Assembly: GCA_947247005.1 (NCBI GenBank)
Contig: OX365954.1
Location: forward strand, 6,774,001-6,838,000
Length of the DNA stretch: 64,000 nucleotides
Direction: 5' to 3'
Origin: Spisula solida
Lineage: Eukaryota; Mollusca; Bivalvia; Venerida; Mactridae
Below the pieces are notes generated by a model, which worked only from the letters and a program-made list of their open reading frames with translations, ran no database searches and had not been told where the DNA came from. Below, one piece after another: positions 1 to 14,000 of this stretch. The number at the start of each line of letters is the position of its first letter. Position 1 is the stretch's first letter. The translations under genes and the position numbers were made by a program.

Positions 1-366
1 GGTTTTTGTGATACATGACATTGATACATCCATGTTAGTACTGGTTTTTGTGACACATGTCATTGACAACACCCTTGCAAGTTTCCTGAATTTGTCAAAA
101 CAACTTTTCAATTTTGAACACAAATCAAACTATAATTATAGTGCGCCCAGGATAATGTGAAAGGCGAGCAAATTTGGTATGGTCCACAAAGGTGGTTTAC
201 AATTATGTGCACCAATTATCATTGATGTTTTAAGTACAATACTGACCTTATCTGTTTATTTAAGTGATTTGTAAAACCAATTTTGCCACAGTTAACCAAA
301 CTGATTAATGTTGGTAAATATCACATTATCCTGGGCGGACTATAAGACTATTTTTTTATCTTTCAG

Positions 367-516
367 GTATTTGTTTTCAAAGCGGATTATCGAGGCGGTA
401 ATATCAAACCTAACCCCAGTAGTATTGTTGATCATAAATGGGTTACATTTAATGAGATGAGAGCTTACTTTACAGATAAGAATATGATGTTATACGAGGA
501 TATACTGGGAGAGTAA
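367..516 (+). CDS. MRPL46: MRPL46 (mL46) last coding exon
   Basis: Seen: a pyrimidine-rich acceptor ending in CAG at 364-366 is followed by 49 codons and TAA at 514-516. The peptide begins VFVFKADYRGGN, contains DHKWVTFNEMRAYF and ends YEDILGE. Known: the large mitoribosomal subunit protein mL46 has a NUDIX-like fold and ends with a W-V/L-T-x-x-E-(L/M)-x-x-Y segment (human HHVWVTKDELGDYL). The match in pattern and in position at the C-terminus is good. The protein would act structurally in the mitochondrial large ribosomal subunit and is not expected to be a NUDIX hydrolase. Earlier exons lie left of position 1; 1-366 reads as intron. A different NUDIX-fold protein cannot be fully excluded from one exon. 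Confidence 0.75.
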   Translation, partial: VFVFKADYRGGNIKPNPSSIVDHKWVTFNEMRAYFTDKNMMLYEDILGE

Positions 517-1794
517 TTGTTAATATAGTTGTATTATGCTATCATGTCGTTATTAAATCTTGTCAAATGTAATGTTTCTTGTTGTTTATGATACTATTAG
601 AGTAATTTGGACAATGTTTTGGGTCAGATTTAAGTTTTTCATCGTACCGACAAGAAGTCACAGCTGTGTTTAGTGAGGACTAGAATCTCTTTTGTCTATG
701 TATTGTCCATCTCACTTGAAAACGACATTGGCCCCTACCTGCATTGTTGTTAAAAATGTTTTAGTTATTCTAAAAAGTTGAAGTGTTCCAGTGTCTTTTC
801 CATAAAATCAAATATAATACTCAATGGCAAAGGTGGACAATTTTCCATGTGAGAAAAGGGTGTAAAAAATAATTCTTGAATTTCATTGACAGGTGAAAAA
901 TATCTGGCAATGAAACCATTTTGTGCAAATTTACACATTTAAAAATTTGATTTTCACAGGTTTGTCCTTTTCAAGAAACACCAACAATATGTAGAATCAA
1001 TGGGCAGTAACTAAGTACAAAATTATCTAGCTTGAAGATGACTTCCAGCCTATCTCTACTTCATTATGATTACACAAGTTTTGTCGAATTCCATACAATA
1101 GTTGAAAGCTGTGTTACTTTAATTATGCCAACAAAAACGTGACAGAAATACTCTAAAACCATTAGTTTTTGTGAGGGATAAATTTTTGTGGTTGAACTAG
1201 ACGATGAAATATAATCCCTGCGATTAATTTACCACCCAATACAGACCAAGGGTGTTTCCTCTTTATATTTTGTAATTCACAAATTTACAACACTATAAAA
1301 TTGCATTTTACAAAAATCCACGAAATTTGACGCCCACAAAAATAGGAGGTTTTACAGTACTTCGATAAAACAAACACTGAAATATTACTTTATATGTCAT
1401 TTTAATATTCTTACAAAAACAATTCACAAATACATAGATTTCACAGATTTCACATTCAAAGTTTCTGCACAAACATACACCACATCACTACACCCTTTAA
1501 GGATCAACCTTTACATACTCAGCTATGTATGTACTTTTGGTGATTCTTGAAAATCAAACACCAGCAATCGGGACCAGGCTGGAAAATGAGCACACAAATC
1601 ATGGTATCTAAGAGGTATGAAGCACTGTTTGGACAAGAGATGCTCTAGAAATGTGTACACAAGTCACTCCAGCTGTTCAGCAAACAATTATATCAAGAAT
1701 GATCTCCCTTGCTCATTAGGCATCTTGATAGTCCCTGTTCTAGCGCCCCTAAAATATTTTGCAGTGCTCTATATAAATCACCCTGCCTGTCCAG
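517..1794. other. Convergent intergenic region and 3' UTRs
   Basis: No supported coding region. It holds the MRPL46 3' UTR on the left and, up to 1885, the CXXC1 3' end on the right. Short open frames such as 1617-1802 show no recognisable domain. No clear AATAAA was seen for MRPL46. Confidence 0.5.
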
Positions 1795-1800
1795 TTTATT
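1795..1800 (-). promoter_or_regulatory. Candidate poly(A) signal of CXXC1
   Basis: TTTATT on the + strand is AATAAA on the CXXC1 strand, about 85 bases after the stop codon. This would give a very short 3' UTR. The position suits a polyadenylation signal but usage cannot be read from sequence. Confidence 0.4.
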
Positions 1801-1885
1801 AGAACAGTGTAGTGTGAGGTCTTAAGGTATATGAGACTGACATTAAACAGTGAATGTTATGTTAGCATGTAGTAGTCTAGAAGAT

Positions 1886-2029
1886 TTAATCCATGTCGGG
1901 TACAATGATAGGATATAATGGATTATGATCTAATGTTTGATGTAACATTAATCCTAATACACCCATTCTGTTAGATAATGCATAGCGTACATTTCTCTCC
2001 TGTTCAAATAGATCATCAATCTTCATCCA
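1886..2029 (-). CDS. CXXC1: CXXC1 exon 16, terminal
   Basis: 144 nt after TTGTTTCAG, ending with TAA at 1886-1888. It encodes WMKIDDLFEQERNVRYALSN, then GLMLHQTLDHNPL and a C-terminus ending PDMD. Human counterpart: VWYKLDELFEQERNVR...LMLHQTIQHDPL. Confidence 0.96.
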   Translation of the reverse strand, partial: WMKIDDLFEQERNVRYALSNRMGVLGLMLHQTLDHNPLYPIIVPDMD

Positions 2030-5000
2030 CTGAAACAAGCAAAACAATACATTGTAAAATAATTAATAGAGGACTATACGTTGGGCGAAGCCCAACGGAT
2101 AAGATCCGCTTATGGTAACACCTGTGCACGTGGTTTGGTCAGAGTTTGAATTCACTAATGGATCTAAAAATTTGTGTTAAAATCCCGCACTGAAGCAAAG
2201 ATACTAGAAAATGGCTGCCAACAGAAAAAATTTAAAATGCGATATTCGGCAGCTCATAAATTTTCTTTTATTTTTAAATGATGTTTAAAAATATTCCAAA
2301 AACTAGCGTAGGCCCCTGTCTAGAAAAGAAAATAATTATCAGTCTTCCATGGTTGCTGTGCAACCAATCTTTTATATGGGGAGGGCTATTTCCTAAATGT
2401 TTGGACACAAAAAAGGCAGCCATTTTTAGCCCGCTTCGGAAGGAAATTTTAACATTTTCAGTGCATAAACGATGCTACAAACTGTTATGAGACACATGAT
2501 TACTCTGAGATAATGAAGTAAGTCGAGCGGGAATCGTTCATATGCGCGAAATATCAACCAATCTTAAGAAAATCTAATAAAAAAGACAAATGTTTCGGTT
2601 ATTTCCCATCGCAAAGTTTGCAATACAATTAATTTAAGTCCATTTCGGGTATTTACGTATCCGGACCGGACGGTGATAATCCACAACGTAGTTGTAGGTT
2701 ATTGTAAAGAAAGTAAAACAAATGCATTTTCGTAATTCCTCGCCGAGATGTAATAAAAAATCCCTCCAAAATCGTCAAAAAATATTCGCGGGATAAAGGT
2801 CGCGAAAACTAATTACATGTTGTTGTCGTTATTGGATACAATAAAACCCGTAATTTTCCGTCTAAAACTCTTTTATGTTGTGACGATTTGCAGGGTTTAT
2901 TTAACAAAAAAAGGTGATTAAGATTAATGATGTTTGATATTTAATCGTAATATGATTAATTGAAATGAAAATAGCCTTTTCTTTTGAACAGAAGTACTAT
3001 CTGGTATGCTCATGCAACCCATTAAAAAAAAGGTAAAATATCAAATAGGGCCTATATGAAATCAGTTGTTATCTGTGTTTATATCTAATTATTCATTTTT
3101 AAATTAGTTACCCCTGAATTAAGTAGACCTAGAATTAAACAAATTGAAAAACGTGTATTATCCACAGACAGGTATATTTTCATTTTGATCGGGCTGACAA
3201 ATGTTCATTCGGACTGACAAACGATAGCAGGTTTGTATCGTCTTTCGTTACTTTGTACCCAATATTTCGTATCAAACCGCTATCTAGCGCTTTCTTGTGC
3301 AACAAACCACTTCGATAGGTTGCATAGACGTAGGAAAGCGCTCGGTAGCGCCTTTTGGAAACGGCTTGCTCCAGATTCGTAACTTCGTAACCAAACAATT
3401 TTTTGTGAAGTTATGCATCACCAAAAAATCCAATACTAGATGAGCATGTTACAAATAATGTAGGACAACTGACCAAGTCCGCTAAAAATATGCTGTGCAT
3501 TAGTTCATATTATTCAAGGTGGATTAATTTTCATTAATTTCGCTGATGAACTAGATCGTGAAATTAAATTCCCTCGAATAATTGACCTAAAAAATATGTA
3601 TCAGATTTTTGTGTTGATATTTTCAATCCACAAATTTAAGAAACCACCAATACAAAGAAAGACCATATTTACTTTAAACTGACAATTAACAAAATATGCC
3701 TTTTTCTCAGGAGTTCAACCAGGTTCTGAATCTGAAGAGTCATTTTGATATTTCTAACTAAATTTTACCACCTTATAGGCAAAATACCCATGATTTTAAG
3801 AGAATATGACTTCAAACCAAAATCTTGAGGGTCAAAATGTGGCTTTTTAAAAATTTAAAGGGTCAAAACCCCTACTCCCGAGTCAAATAGAACCCCTGTT
3901 TCTCTAAAACTTCCAGAACAGCAAACACCTATTTACTAAAACATAGGATTTCTCTCTAACCAAACCAATGTCAACACAATAACTACACACTCAGCTTAAA
4001 TAAACTGTATCACTGTATGACTTATAGGGAGACTATACAATTCAATTTGTAGGACTTATTGCTAGCCAAAGCACCTGTAGCTTCCATTCACTGTATGACT
4101 TATTGGGATACTATATAATTCAACCTGTATGACTTCTTGGGATAACCAGAAGTTGATTTTTTATACACTGTGAACTATTTACCTGTCTAACTCTCTCCAT
4201 ATCAATTTGAGCTCGTCTACACTTCTCCCAGCAAAAATGTTTGTTACATTTACGTTTTGGTATCAGACATAATTCACCAGTTTCCTCGAATACGTTGGTT
4301 ATAATCGGACATCCACATACATCATCCGCTCCCACCTAACAATAGAAAATCTCTATATAAACCATACTCTGAGACAACCCTATATAAATCATGCCAAACA
4401 TTCACAAAAAGTTTTTTCGTACAAGAGAAATTTAGGATGAAATTTTTTGGAAAAAAGCATATCTCACAAGGAGTCAAATGTTGTATAATAGATCTAAAAG
4501 GCTCTGGTGTACATCGAATATGTTAAGAGGTAAATGTTACAAAATTTTTATGTTAAGAGCATGCTAAATATGGTGTTGTATGCAGATACAGGCTAAAATG
4601 TGTATGTGATGTCACAATATGCACAATGCTTGAGATACGCTGGGCACACACAGTCACACGCCTGTCTATGTTGTGTACAATATGTAAACACTACAGACAC
4701 TACAGAAGTATGAAACCCATACATTTAATATAGGTTATACATTCAATATAGGTTATACATTCAATATAGGTTATACATTCAATATAGGTTATACATCCAA
4801 TATAGGTTATACATTCAATATAGGTTATTCATTCAATATAGGTTATTCATTCAATATAGGTTATACATTCAATATAGGTTATACATTCAATATAGGTTAT
4901 TCATTCAATATAGGTTATACATTCAATATAGGTTATTCATTCAATATAGGTTATTCATTCAATATAGGTTATTCATTCAATATAGGTTATTAATCTGTTG

Positions 5001-8000
5001 CGTAAATGTTCAAATGAACTTGTTTGAGGTTGTCTCCCCAATACTGGGTAAATGTTCTTGGGCATGTTCCTAGCGTCTGTTCCGCACACTGTGCGGGATG
5101 TTCTACTCCGAACAACTTACGAACAAAACGGAACTGTCCTGCACAGTGTGCCAAATGTTCTACTCCAAACACCTTACGAACAAAACGGAACAGAAAGTAA
5201 AATGTTTAAGACGACCAAAATTGTAGTTGCAGCCGTAATATTGGAGAAAAAATATGCATAACGATATATTTGAATGTGACCGTTTGCCCGCAATGCCCCA
5301 TAATTGGAAAATAAATTTATTATATTCTATTTTATGACACAAGCGACCATTGTTCTTGCTGTAATCACGTGACTGTTCTGGCTGCACCACCTCTGTGGCG
5401 GGCACAGAAAGAACATGTTCCGAACAGTGTTCCGGTTTGTTCGTAAGTGTGTTCCACTGTCCGGAATGTGCGGAACAGCGTTCCGAACAGGCCCCTTATG
5501 TTTGGCATACATTGTTGTCATGAACACAAATCATACATCATAACAAAATGTTATTTTCACTGATAAATCTCAATACTCCATTGATAAGCATATACCGTAA
5601 TAAAACATAGTATTGGGGAAATGAGATACATTTTATCCACAATATCTTACCCTGGTTTCCTTGGTGTGTTCTGGACAGATAACTTTCAATCTTTTACAAT
5701 ATGTTTTTGTCTGACTGTTGTAGAAGTCACAAAACATGGAACTGCCTTCAATACGTGTTTTATATATAGAACCAAACGATGTCTGTGCCTCAAACTGTAC
5801 AAAGTAAATACAACATTAAAACAAGATGGCTAACCAAACACGTAAGTAAATGTATATAATGCAACAACATACAATATAACTGTTTGATAATAATCACAAG
5901 GTATGAATACAAGGTAACCAGGACAACCAATGATTGAACAAAGGATGTCAAACAGTACACGAAAAATGAAAAATATTGTAATTTTCAACAGAAACAGTAC
6001 AATATGATTGAAAGTATTGCTAGGGATCATCATCCAGTATGAATGTTCGCTTAACAACGTTCAAGTGACCTATCGTTCGACAATAGGAATAAAGAATGGG
6101 TATTTTACAGGAACTTAAGAACTTGTTTAACATAACTAGGATATTTAAGGTAAAACTGTGCGAGGCAACAAAGTCCAACTGTACCTTATATCGACCTATG
6201 TAATTCCAGAACAATTAATTTTGGAGAGTACACAATGCCAATAACTCAGATAATATTTTATCACTTAAATGAACAAAGAGACTGTTAGGTTCACCATACC
6301 TTTGCGAAGCATCTCTCCATGTGTTTCAGTGCAGTTTTCTGGCTGATTTCCAGTCCACATGTAACACAGAACAAATTGAATTCAGTTTCATCTTCTGATT
6401 CACTCGGCTGAAACATTGAAATATTCAATATTATTATCTTCAAATAAATATAGGTGTTAAGTAAACCAGATAACAGATATATAACATATTGAATGTAGTG
6501 CTGATCTAACACTATCCGTAAGGTAAGGCTTTTGATTCCTAGATCCAACCTCAAATCAGCTATTAAAATTTAAAATAGAAAAGGAATTTCTTAGAGTCAA
6601 GTTACTAAGTAAGTAATAACATCACATACTTTGTTAAACTTAAAACATCAACAAATGATAACCTTTCACTTAGATTTAGATGTATTGGTTGTGTAATAGA
6701 AATTGGAGCATTTATCTGTGTATTAAATTTGATTCATCAGTCTTCACTTGTGCTTACTTTTTCTTCGTCTCCCTCACATTTGCATTGTCTGCCTCGTTCA
6801 ACAAGAGCATCTAACTCTTGATGTCTAACGTCTAAATCTACTAGTCTCTGACGTGCTTCCATCTGCTCGCGACGAATCTTCTCCAACGTTCGCCGGTTCT
6901 TTTCTTCAGCAACACAAGGACTACTCTGCCATTGTTGTATTTTAGGTGGCAGAAGCTCATATACTCGACTAAACAATAGATGAAACATTCCATACATGAT
7001 ACAAGGAACTCAGAATTTCCAACATAATTTCTTTAAACAAGGTCCATAAGACCAATACCCGAAATGTTTAACATCATCTAGTCCATTTGTATTTGTAACT
7101 TTAAAAACAAGATGGCCATGAATTGCTCACCATTATAGCCTAAAGTTAGCATAGTATTTACCTAAGAGACTTCATTTCAAAAACTTGGTAATGGGCATCT
7201 TTTATCGTATTTAATGCCAATTATCAAATATCTAGACCTTGTAGCTATGGTCAAGAATACTTTCTAACTAGCTATACAGATAAAGGACCACATTAAAACA
7301 TTCAATTTGGTCAGTCAGTTTAAAATATATGTTTTGGCTGACTGTCAAACCCCTAATATGAGTTTTTTTTGTAAAATAACCAAACATTATATCATACCTT
7401 TTAGCTAACTTCATGCCACAATCATCTGAGCAATATTTCGAGCCACTTCTAGCATGATTAACACAGCTGGGACCCAGACATTGTTTAGGTACCTCCTCTT
7501 CTGGTTCCGCTACTTCCTCATACTCTATATGATGACGATGATGATGGTGATGATGTTCTTTCTTGTGTTCCTTTCCTTTCTACAAAATAGGAATAAAATG
7601 ACACTAATAATTTACAGTGAAACCTGTCTGTATCAGTAAAGACTGTAGCTGTAGATATCTCCGACACATGTTTGTAATAATACTACGAAGATCACCCAAG
7701 TGGTCAGATGATCTCTCTTAACAGGTTAAATATTATAGGAAATGGCGAGATAAATTGGTGGTCTATGAAGACATGTTTTGCATAATAATGTCCTATGTTT
7801 ACAGGTGGTCTTTCACACAGGTTTCACTACATATATGAATGTTTTATCAGTATCAGACATATATTTTAATATATAAACGTAGCCAACTTTTTGTTTCACC
7901 TCTTACATGGATGATTATAACCAGTACAAAATTATTCATAATGTAAATGATCAAGCCAACAACGTTTTAGCAGCGCGGCCTACAAAATGTGACCTTTGTA

Positions 8001-11000
8001 TTGTAATCTCTTTAATTAGAAATCATTTGTAACAGGTGTTTTGATTTCGTCTATATATTATTATAAATATACCAATTTTAATCCAGTTAGAATCATTTGG
8101 AACATGAAAAGGTAACTTAGATACGAGATGTTTACCTGTTTCTTCTTTACGGGAGACGACTTCTTATCTTTATATTTCTTTCTAGGAGATTCTTCTTTGC
8201 CAGATTGCTTCTTTTTTCTTTTCTGAAATAGGTAAATTAATACATCAACATGTCATAGAGAACAAGAGCTGTTCACGAACAGCATGCTCCACTATTCGCA
8301 GTGCCATGCTAGGATAGTATTATCATTATATATTCAAAACAAAATGCTTCATATCAGCAGTATTACCCTCTGCTGTGTAGAGGTTGGGGCTTCTTAGTCG
8401 AACAAGAGCTGTCCACGAACAGCGCGCTCCACTATTCGCAACGCCATGCTAGGATAATACAATCATATATTCAAAACAAAATGCTTCATAACAGCAGCAT
8501 TACCCTCTGCTGTGTAGAGGTTGGGGCTTCTAAGTCGAAAAAGGGGGATAATTTGGACAAATTATGCAGGACCGTTACTCATGTGTAGGTCCTCTTGGTC
8601 ATTGAACGTAAACAAATAAGCATTTATTAGTCCAAAAGGGGGCATAATTTCAACAAAATGCTAAATAGTTATCTTCTGCTGTGTAGGGGTTGGGGTCATG
8701 ATGGTGAACAAGTATGCAAAGTATCAAAGCAATATGTCAATGCACTTTGAAGATATCAGAGGTTAAAACACTTATACCTAAATTTTAACATTTGCACTAA
8801 GTTGAAAAAGGGGGCATAATTTCAACATAATGCTTTATACCTAACCTGTGAATGGGTCGGGGTCATGATGGTGAACAAGTATGCGAAGTATCAAAGCAAT
8901 AAATATATAGTTGTAAAATATCCCTAAAAGGGGATCACTATTATATTTGTAGATAGTTCACTCTATTTGCTCAATATTTCGACCTTACAAGGTCTTCTTC
9001 AGGAGTGTTGCAACATTCTCCTGAAGAAGACCTTGTAAGGTCAAAATATTGAGCAAATAGAGTGAACTATCTACAAAAATAAATATGTTTATAAGGTTGA
9101 ACTTAAGGACGTTTGATAGGGTTATCATTTTTTTTAAATGATACCAAAATATAGACACAATTATAGTTTAATATATACTGAAGTAATATGTGAAACGAAA
9201 AAGGTATGTCGCGGTACTATTTAAGGGGTCATGGGCCCTTTTGCAACATCACTTTTTAAGAAAATGACCAAACATTCTGATATTTCGCAATGTATTCATT
9301 TTTGCATTAAAATCGATATTTTTTCTTGTTAAAATCATGTCCATGGGTTTGTATGAACAAACACATAATATTAAAACATTCCTATACACTTTTGATATTG
9401 ATAAGAAAATTTACAAATTTTTGATAAAACAAGAATTGTCAAAATTTCCGAAAAAATACTGCTAAAAAAGTCAAAATAATACACAAAATCGGCCGTAGCT
9501 CAAAAACGACCTCGATGACCAATATAATTTTTATTGCTCATTTTGTGGATAAAAGTGTACTCAATCCAAATATTAAATAAAAAAGATAGGTCACGGGACT
9601 ACTTTTGGCGCTATGACGTCATCATTGTCCCCCTATACCGTAAAAACCTTAGTGAAATTAGCGTAAAAGTGACGCATTATCTGCATGTAAAAAATATTCT
9701 AATACCAAAAGAGTACTTACATTTGCATAGTATATACATGAAAGTACAGTAAATATAAACCTAGAAGAAATTGACGTGTTACAAGAATTATTTTCGGTGC
9801 AGTTACGTCGTAATTGTGTCTCTTTGCAATGAAAATTGTGGTAAAATGGCGGTAAAATGGCGCAAAAAGGCAAAAATTAGTAAATTTTGCATATAAGTTT
9901 TTCCCATAATTTCTAGTCTTCTATCCCCGTTTAAGGTATATGCGCAGAAATGATGCGCATAAACAACTGTATCAAACGTCCTTAACCATTCAATTTACAA
10001 CAGATCCAGTCTTCATGTTGCTGGTGTGAACGCATACCCCTTAGTGATGTTCTTTGGTTGCTTGGCAACTATATTTATAAGCCTATATCTGATTACGAAA
10101 TGAACAATAGAAAGAACAACTACAAACTGATTTTGAAGTCTTAAGGGGGACCACTCCTGACGATTTTGCGTCGTCTGCGCATCATTTCGCGCAGCTGGTT
10201 TACGGATGTTGCGACGATTCTGAGAACGATTTTTTCGCTGCCTGACTGCGTGTTTTGCTTTAAATATATCTTAAATTGAATTGTTCAAGCGAGGTTCGTC
10301 AATTGCAAGGGAAATAACCGCTGTGGGAGTTTGATTCGTTATTTTTTTTATATTTACGACACCGGACTGCTTTACGACACGTAAACATTTTCACGAAAAT
10401 GAAACTAATGACCGTGATAAAAAGCTGTTTTAAATCAACTGTGTGCGCGAATAGACTCGGTAATATTGTCGTAGTACATGTGGGCCACTAATACATGACC
10501 AGGTTCGATCGTTTAACGTACATCATGGCAGAAGACACGAAACTCGGGTCGTCAGGGACGACTCTCACAGATCTGACCTTCAAGTCAAGAAGTTGTGTCA
10601 ACATTATTCGAATTCGACAATTCAGATCGTCATTGATCGTGAGTATAAAGTCAATTTGGTTACGTGTGTGTTTCCTAATACTGCCTTACAACATGTTCTA
10701 TCCTTACTGGTAGGACACATGCTTGATCTAGATAATGGGACTCTGTGTTTACTCTAGTCCAGTGTAGCCACAAATGACCTGGTTGGTGTACCCAATGTTA
10801 AGGCTTAGTGTACATGCTGGGTGCAGATCGATTATCATCATAAGTCCTGGACAAAGGGTGACAGGCTACTGTCCACTTTTGTACGATGACTCGCTGGCCA
10901 ACATCAGGAGCCCTTTGCCTTACCAAACTGCCACCGAGCGCTGGATAGTGGTATGCTAGAAAACAGCTTCAGAAAAGCATGACATAGCAAATAAAATATA

Positions 11001-14000
11001 TGCTACTGGCGAGCGCTCTCAGATAGCAGACCGTTGCACAGCAAAGTGCTACCGAAGCGGTCTGTTGCATAAGAAGGCACTTGGTAGCGCTCACCTAGCA
11101 AAGTGCTGAGAAACGGTATGCTATTGACAAACACTTGTTGCTGGCTGGTTGCATGTAGTTGCAAAGACACAGTAAAGCGCTCGATTGCGGTATTTGGTAG
11201 CGCTTTGGTTAGGCAACAGGCTCCAAATGGTCACCAACAAATGTCTAAGGCACATTTTGATTATATCAGTCAGACTCTAAGCCCCGATGGCTGGTCCCTG
11301 GCCTGATTAGCCAAAATGTATGCTGGCCGATCCATCAGTCTGCGATTGAAACAAGACTCAATTTATGATATTTTTTCATAATAACATAAATTTATGGAAT
11401 AAAATATGTAGCCCCTATACATGCGCAACTATCTCCTATATAAGTATAACCAGTTCTTCTCAAGTTGGGTGGGAAACACGGAAAAGTGTTCCTAAAATTT
11501 TTAGTGGCCCAACTGGTATTCAAACCTTGGACCTCCACATCATTATTCAGTATTTGGTAGTGTCTAGAGCTTAATAACTTACTAAGTTTGCTTGACTTCC
11601 ATAGGTCACGCATTCAGAATATATTCAAATTATTATTATAAATTCATACATGCCAGATCTCCTGCATCATGCGTGAGTCTCCTGCATTTGGGACTCTACT
11701 CCTGCATGATCGGAGGCCAATTTATCAAATCTCACGCATTTCATGGACAAAGTGGAACCTGACTTTTTTGTTTACGTTATGAAAATGATGACAAATATTA
11801 GTTTAAATTGCTACATGAAGCATGCATGGTATTGTCATCAAAGTAAGATAAGTGAAAACAGCATATAAACTTCAATACTTTAAGTCTAAACTTTCAGCAA
11901 GGAAAATCTCCTGCATTTTAATGAAATCTCCTGCATTTCCATCACCAATCTCACGCAAAGGGGTCTGCGAAACATGGCATGTATGTAAATTACCTATAAA
12001 AGTATAATACCAAAATGTCTATAGATCTACAGGAATTCCATTTGACTCAGGAGTAGGAGTTTTGACCCTTGAAATTTCCAAAAAGCCACATTTTGACCCT
12101 GAAGATTTTGGTTTAAAGGGTCCTTAAGCTTTTCTCTTAAAATCATGGTTATTTTGTCTATGAAATATGGTAAAATTTAGTCAAATGTATCAAAATGACC
12201 CTTCTGTTCAGATTCAGAAGCTAGTGGAACCCCTGGATCTATATAGTGATTTTTTTATTTCATTGTTAGAACTTTGTATCAGTATAGAATTATAAAAAGA
12301 TGTGACCTATTGTAACTATTGTCTGAGATTCATTTGGATTTCTAATTTCAGATTATGCTCGACCTGTGTAAAAGCAGACATTAAACAACACAGTCTGAAA
12401 GAACGTCTACCATACTATTTGTACTATTGTGAAAATTTCAAGGCATGGTTGCATTCAGTCTGGCTATAGTACCTGCAAACAGGGTAATAATTTTTAAACT
12501 TTGCTGTATATAATATATGTAAAATCTTGTTTATGATCCGGTTTAACATGTTTAACAATTTTTCGGTTATATGCGGCGGCTCTCTTAAAAAATCTGGTTT
12601 CCTGGATGGTATTCTTACTTGTTCTTAATTACCCTTCCACAAGGATCCAACAACTTCTCCACATGTGGAGGAAAAATCAAATTTACCTACATGGACTAAC
12701 AATAGAATCTGGATTAACAAGCCCACTAACCAAGATTTAACCTCAGCTACATTTTTACATCATTTATAAAAAGTAAAGAGTGAAAATGCCTCTGACATCA
12801 TGTATAGCTTATATGGAATGACAATTGTGTAAAAAGAAGTTTTTCCATTGTAACAATCTTAGTAACCACCTGAAGTTGCACAATTATTATCATTTTTGTG
12901 TATTATTTGAATCTTGTGTATAATATGCAAAGTTTTTAAATCTTGATACCAATATTAAATTATATTGCTATAGTATATTAAGTGCACTTGACTTATTTGC
13001 ACTTAATAAATCTCACTGAATATTGCACATTTTGTTGCATACACAAAGTGTTACATTTATTTACAATGTCCCTTTTGTATCAAATGTTTTAATAATAAAA
13101 TTTTATTTTATTTGTTTTCAGTGTCCTAGACTATTGTTCATGTACTTCCTGCTGTCTGAAGACACCCAGTGACCAAGATGTGATGCATTACTAAAAAGAT
13201 AATGAAGACACTCATATAAGACATTCAAAAGTGTTCTGTGTTAAACAAGGCCAATGAATCAGTATACCAAGTGCAAATTAGTGCATACAAATTATACAAC
13301 ATTAATGCATGCTTTTAAAGTTTGATTGAAATAGACATTATTCGTGTTCACAGGATGTTTAAATTGTTTATAGATATTTACTTCAAATAGTATTGAAAAT
13401 CATACATGCTCGAGTATTGATGCATTATAGTCAGAGTTTAGTGTTGACCTACATATTTAGGTAGAAGTATGAAATAGTATATATTAGATTAATTGTTACT
13501 ATGTTGCTTACAGTCAAACTTGTTTTAAAGACCACCTGTTAACAAAAATCAATATTATAAAACCCGTCTATAAAGACCACCTTTTTACACAGTGTATAAA
13601 CAAGTCAATTTCCGGTTATCGCAATATAGTCTTGCAATAAGTCATACAGTGATAGGAAATCACCAGATGTTTCAATCACAATTAGTCATACAAGTTGAAT
13701 TGTATAGTATCCCAATAAGTCATACATTGATTTGGTTTATATGCTGTGTTTAATGTCTCATCAGATCACTTTTCATTGATATTTGGCCTGTTTTGAGAAG
13801 ATACCCATCAGCAGGAACTACATTTTACTATCTGTTTTAGTGTTACCATGGGTCATCTTTCTACACAAAACTGACTTTAATTCCAGTTGATAATTGCCAG
13901 AAATCATATACAGTATACTGATATTATTGAGTATACTATGTCAATAATGTCACTGCGGTCGAACTACTTTTTCATGTCAGCTATGGGTGTTCTTACTCAC

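Noticed and set aside
4720..4991. CRISPR-like array
   Set aside because: Units are contiguous with no unique spacers; a eukaryotic minisatellite.
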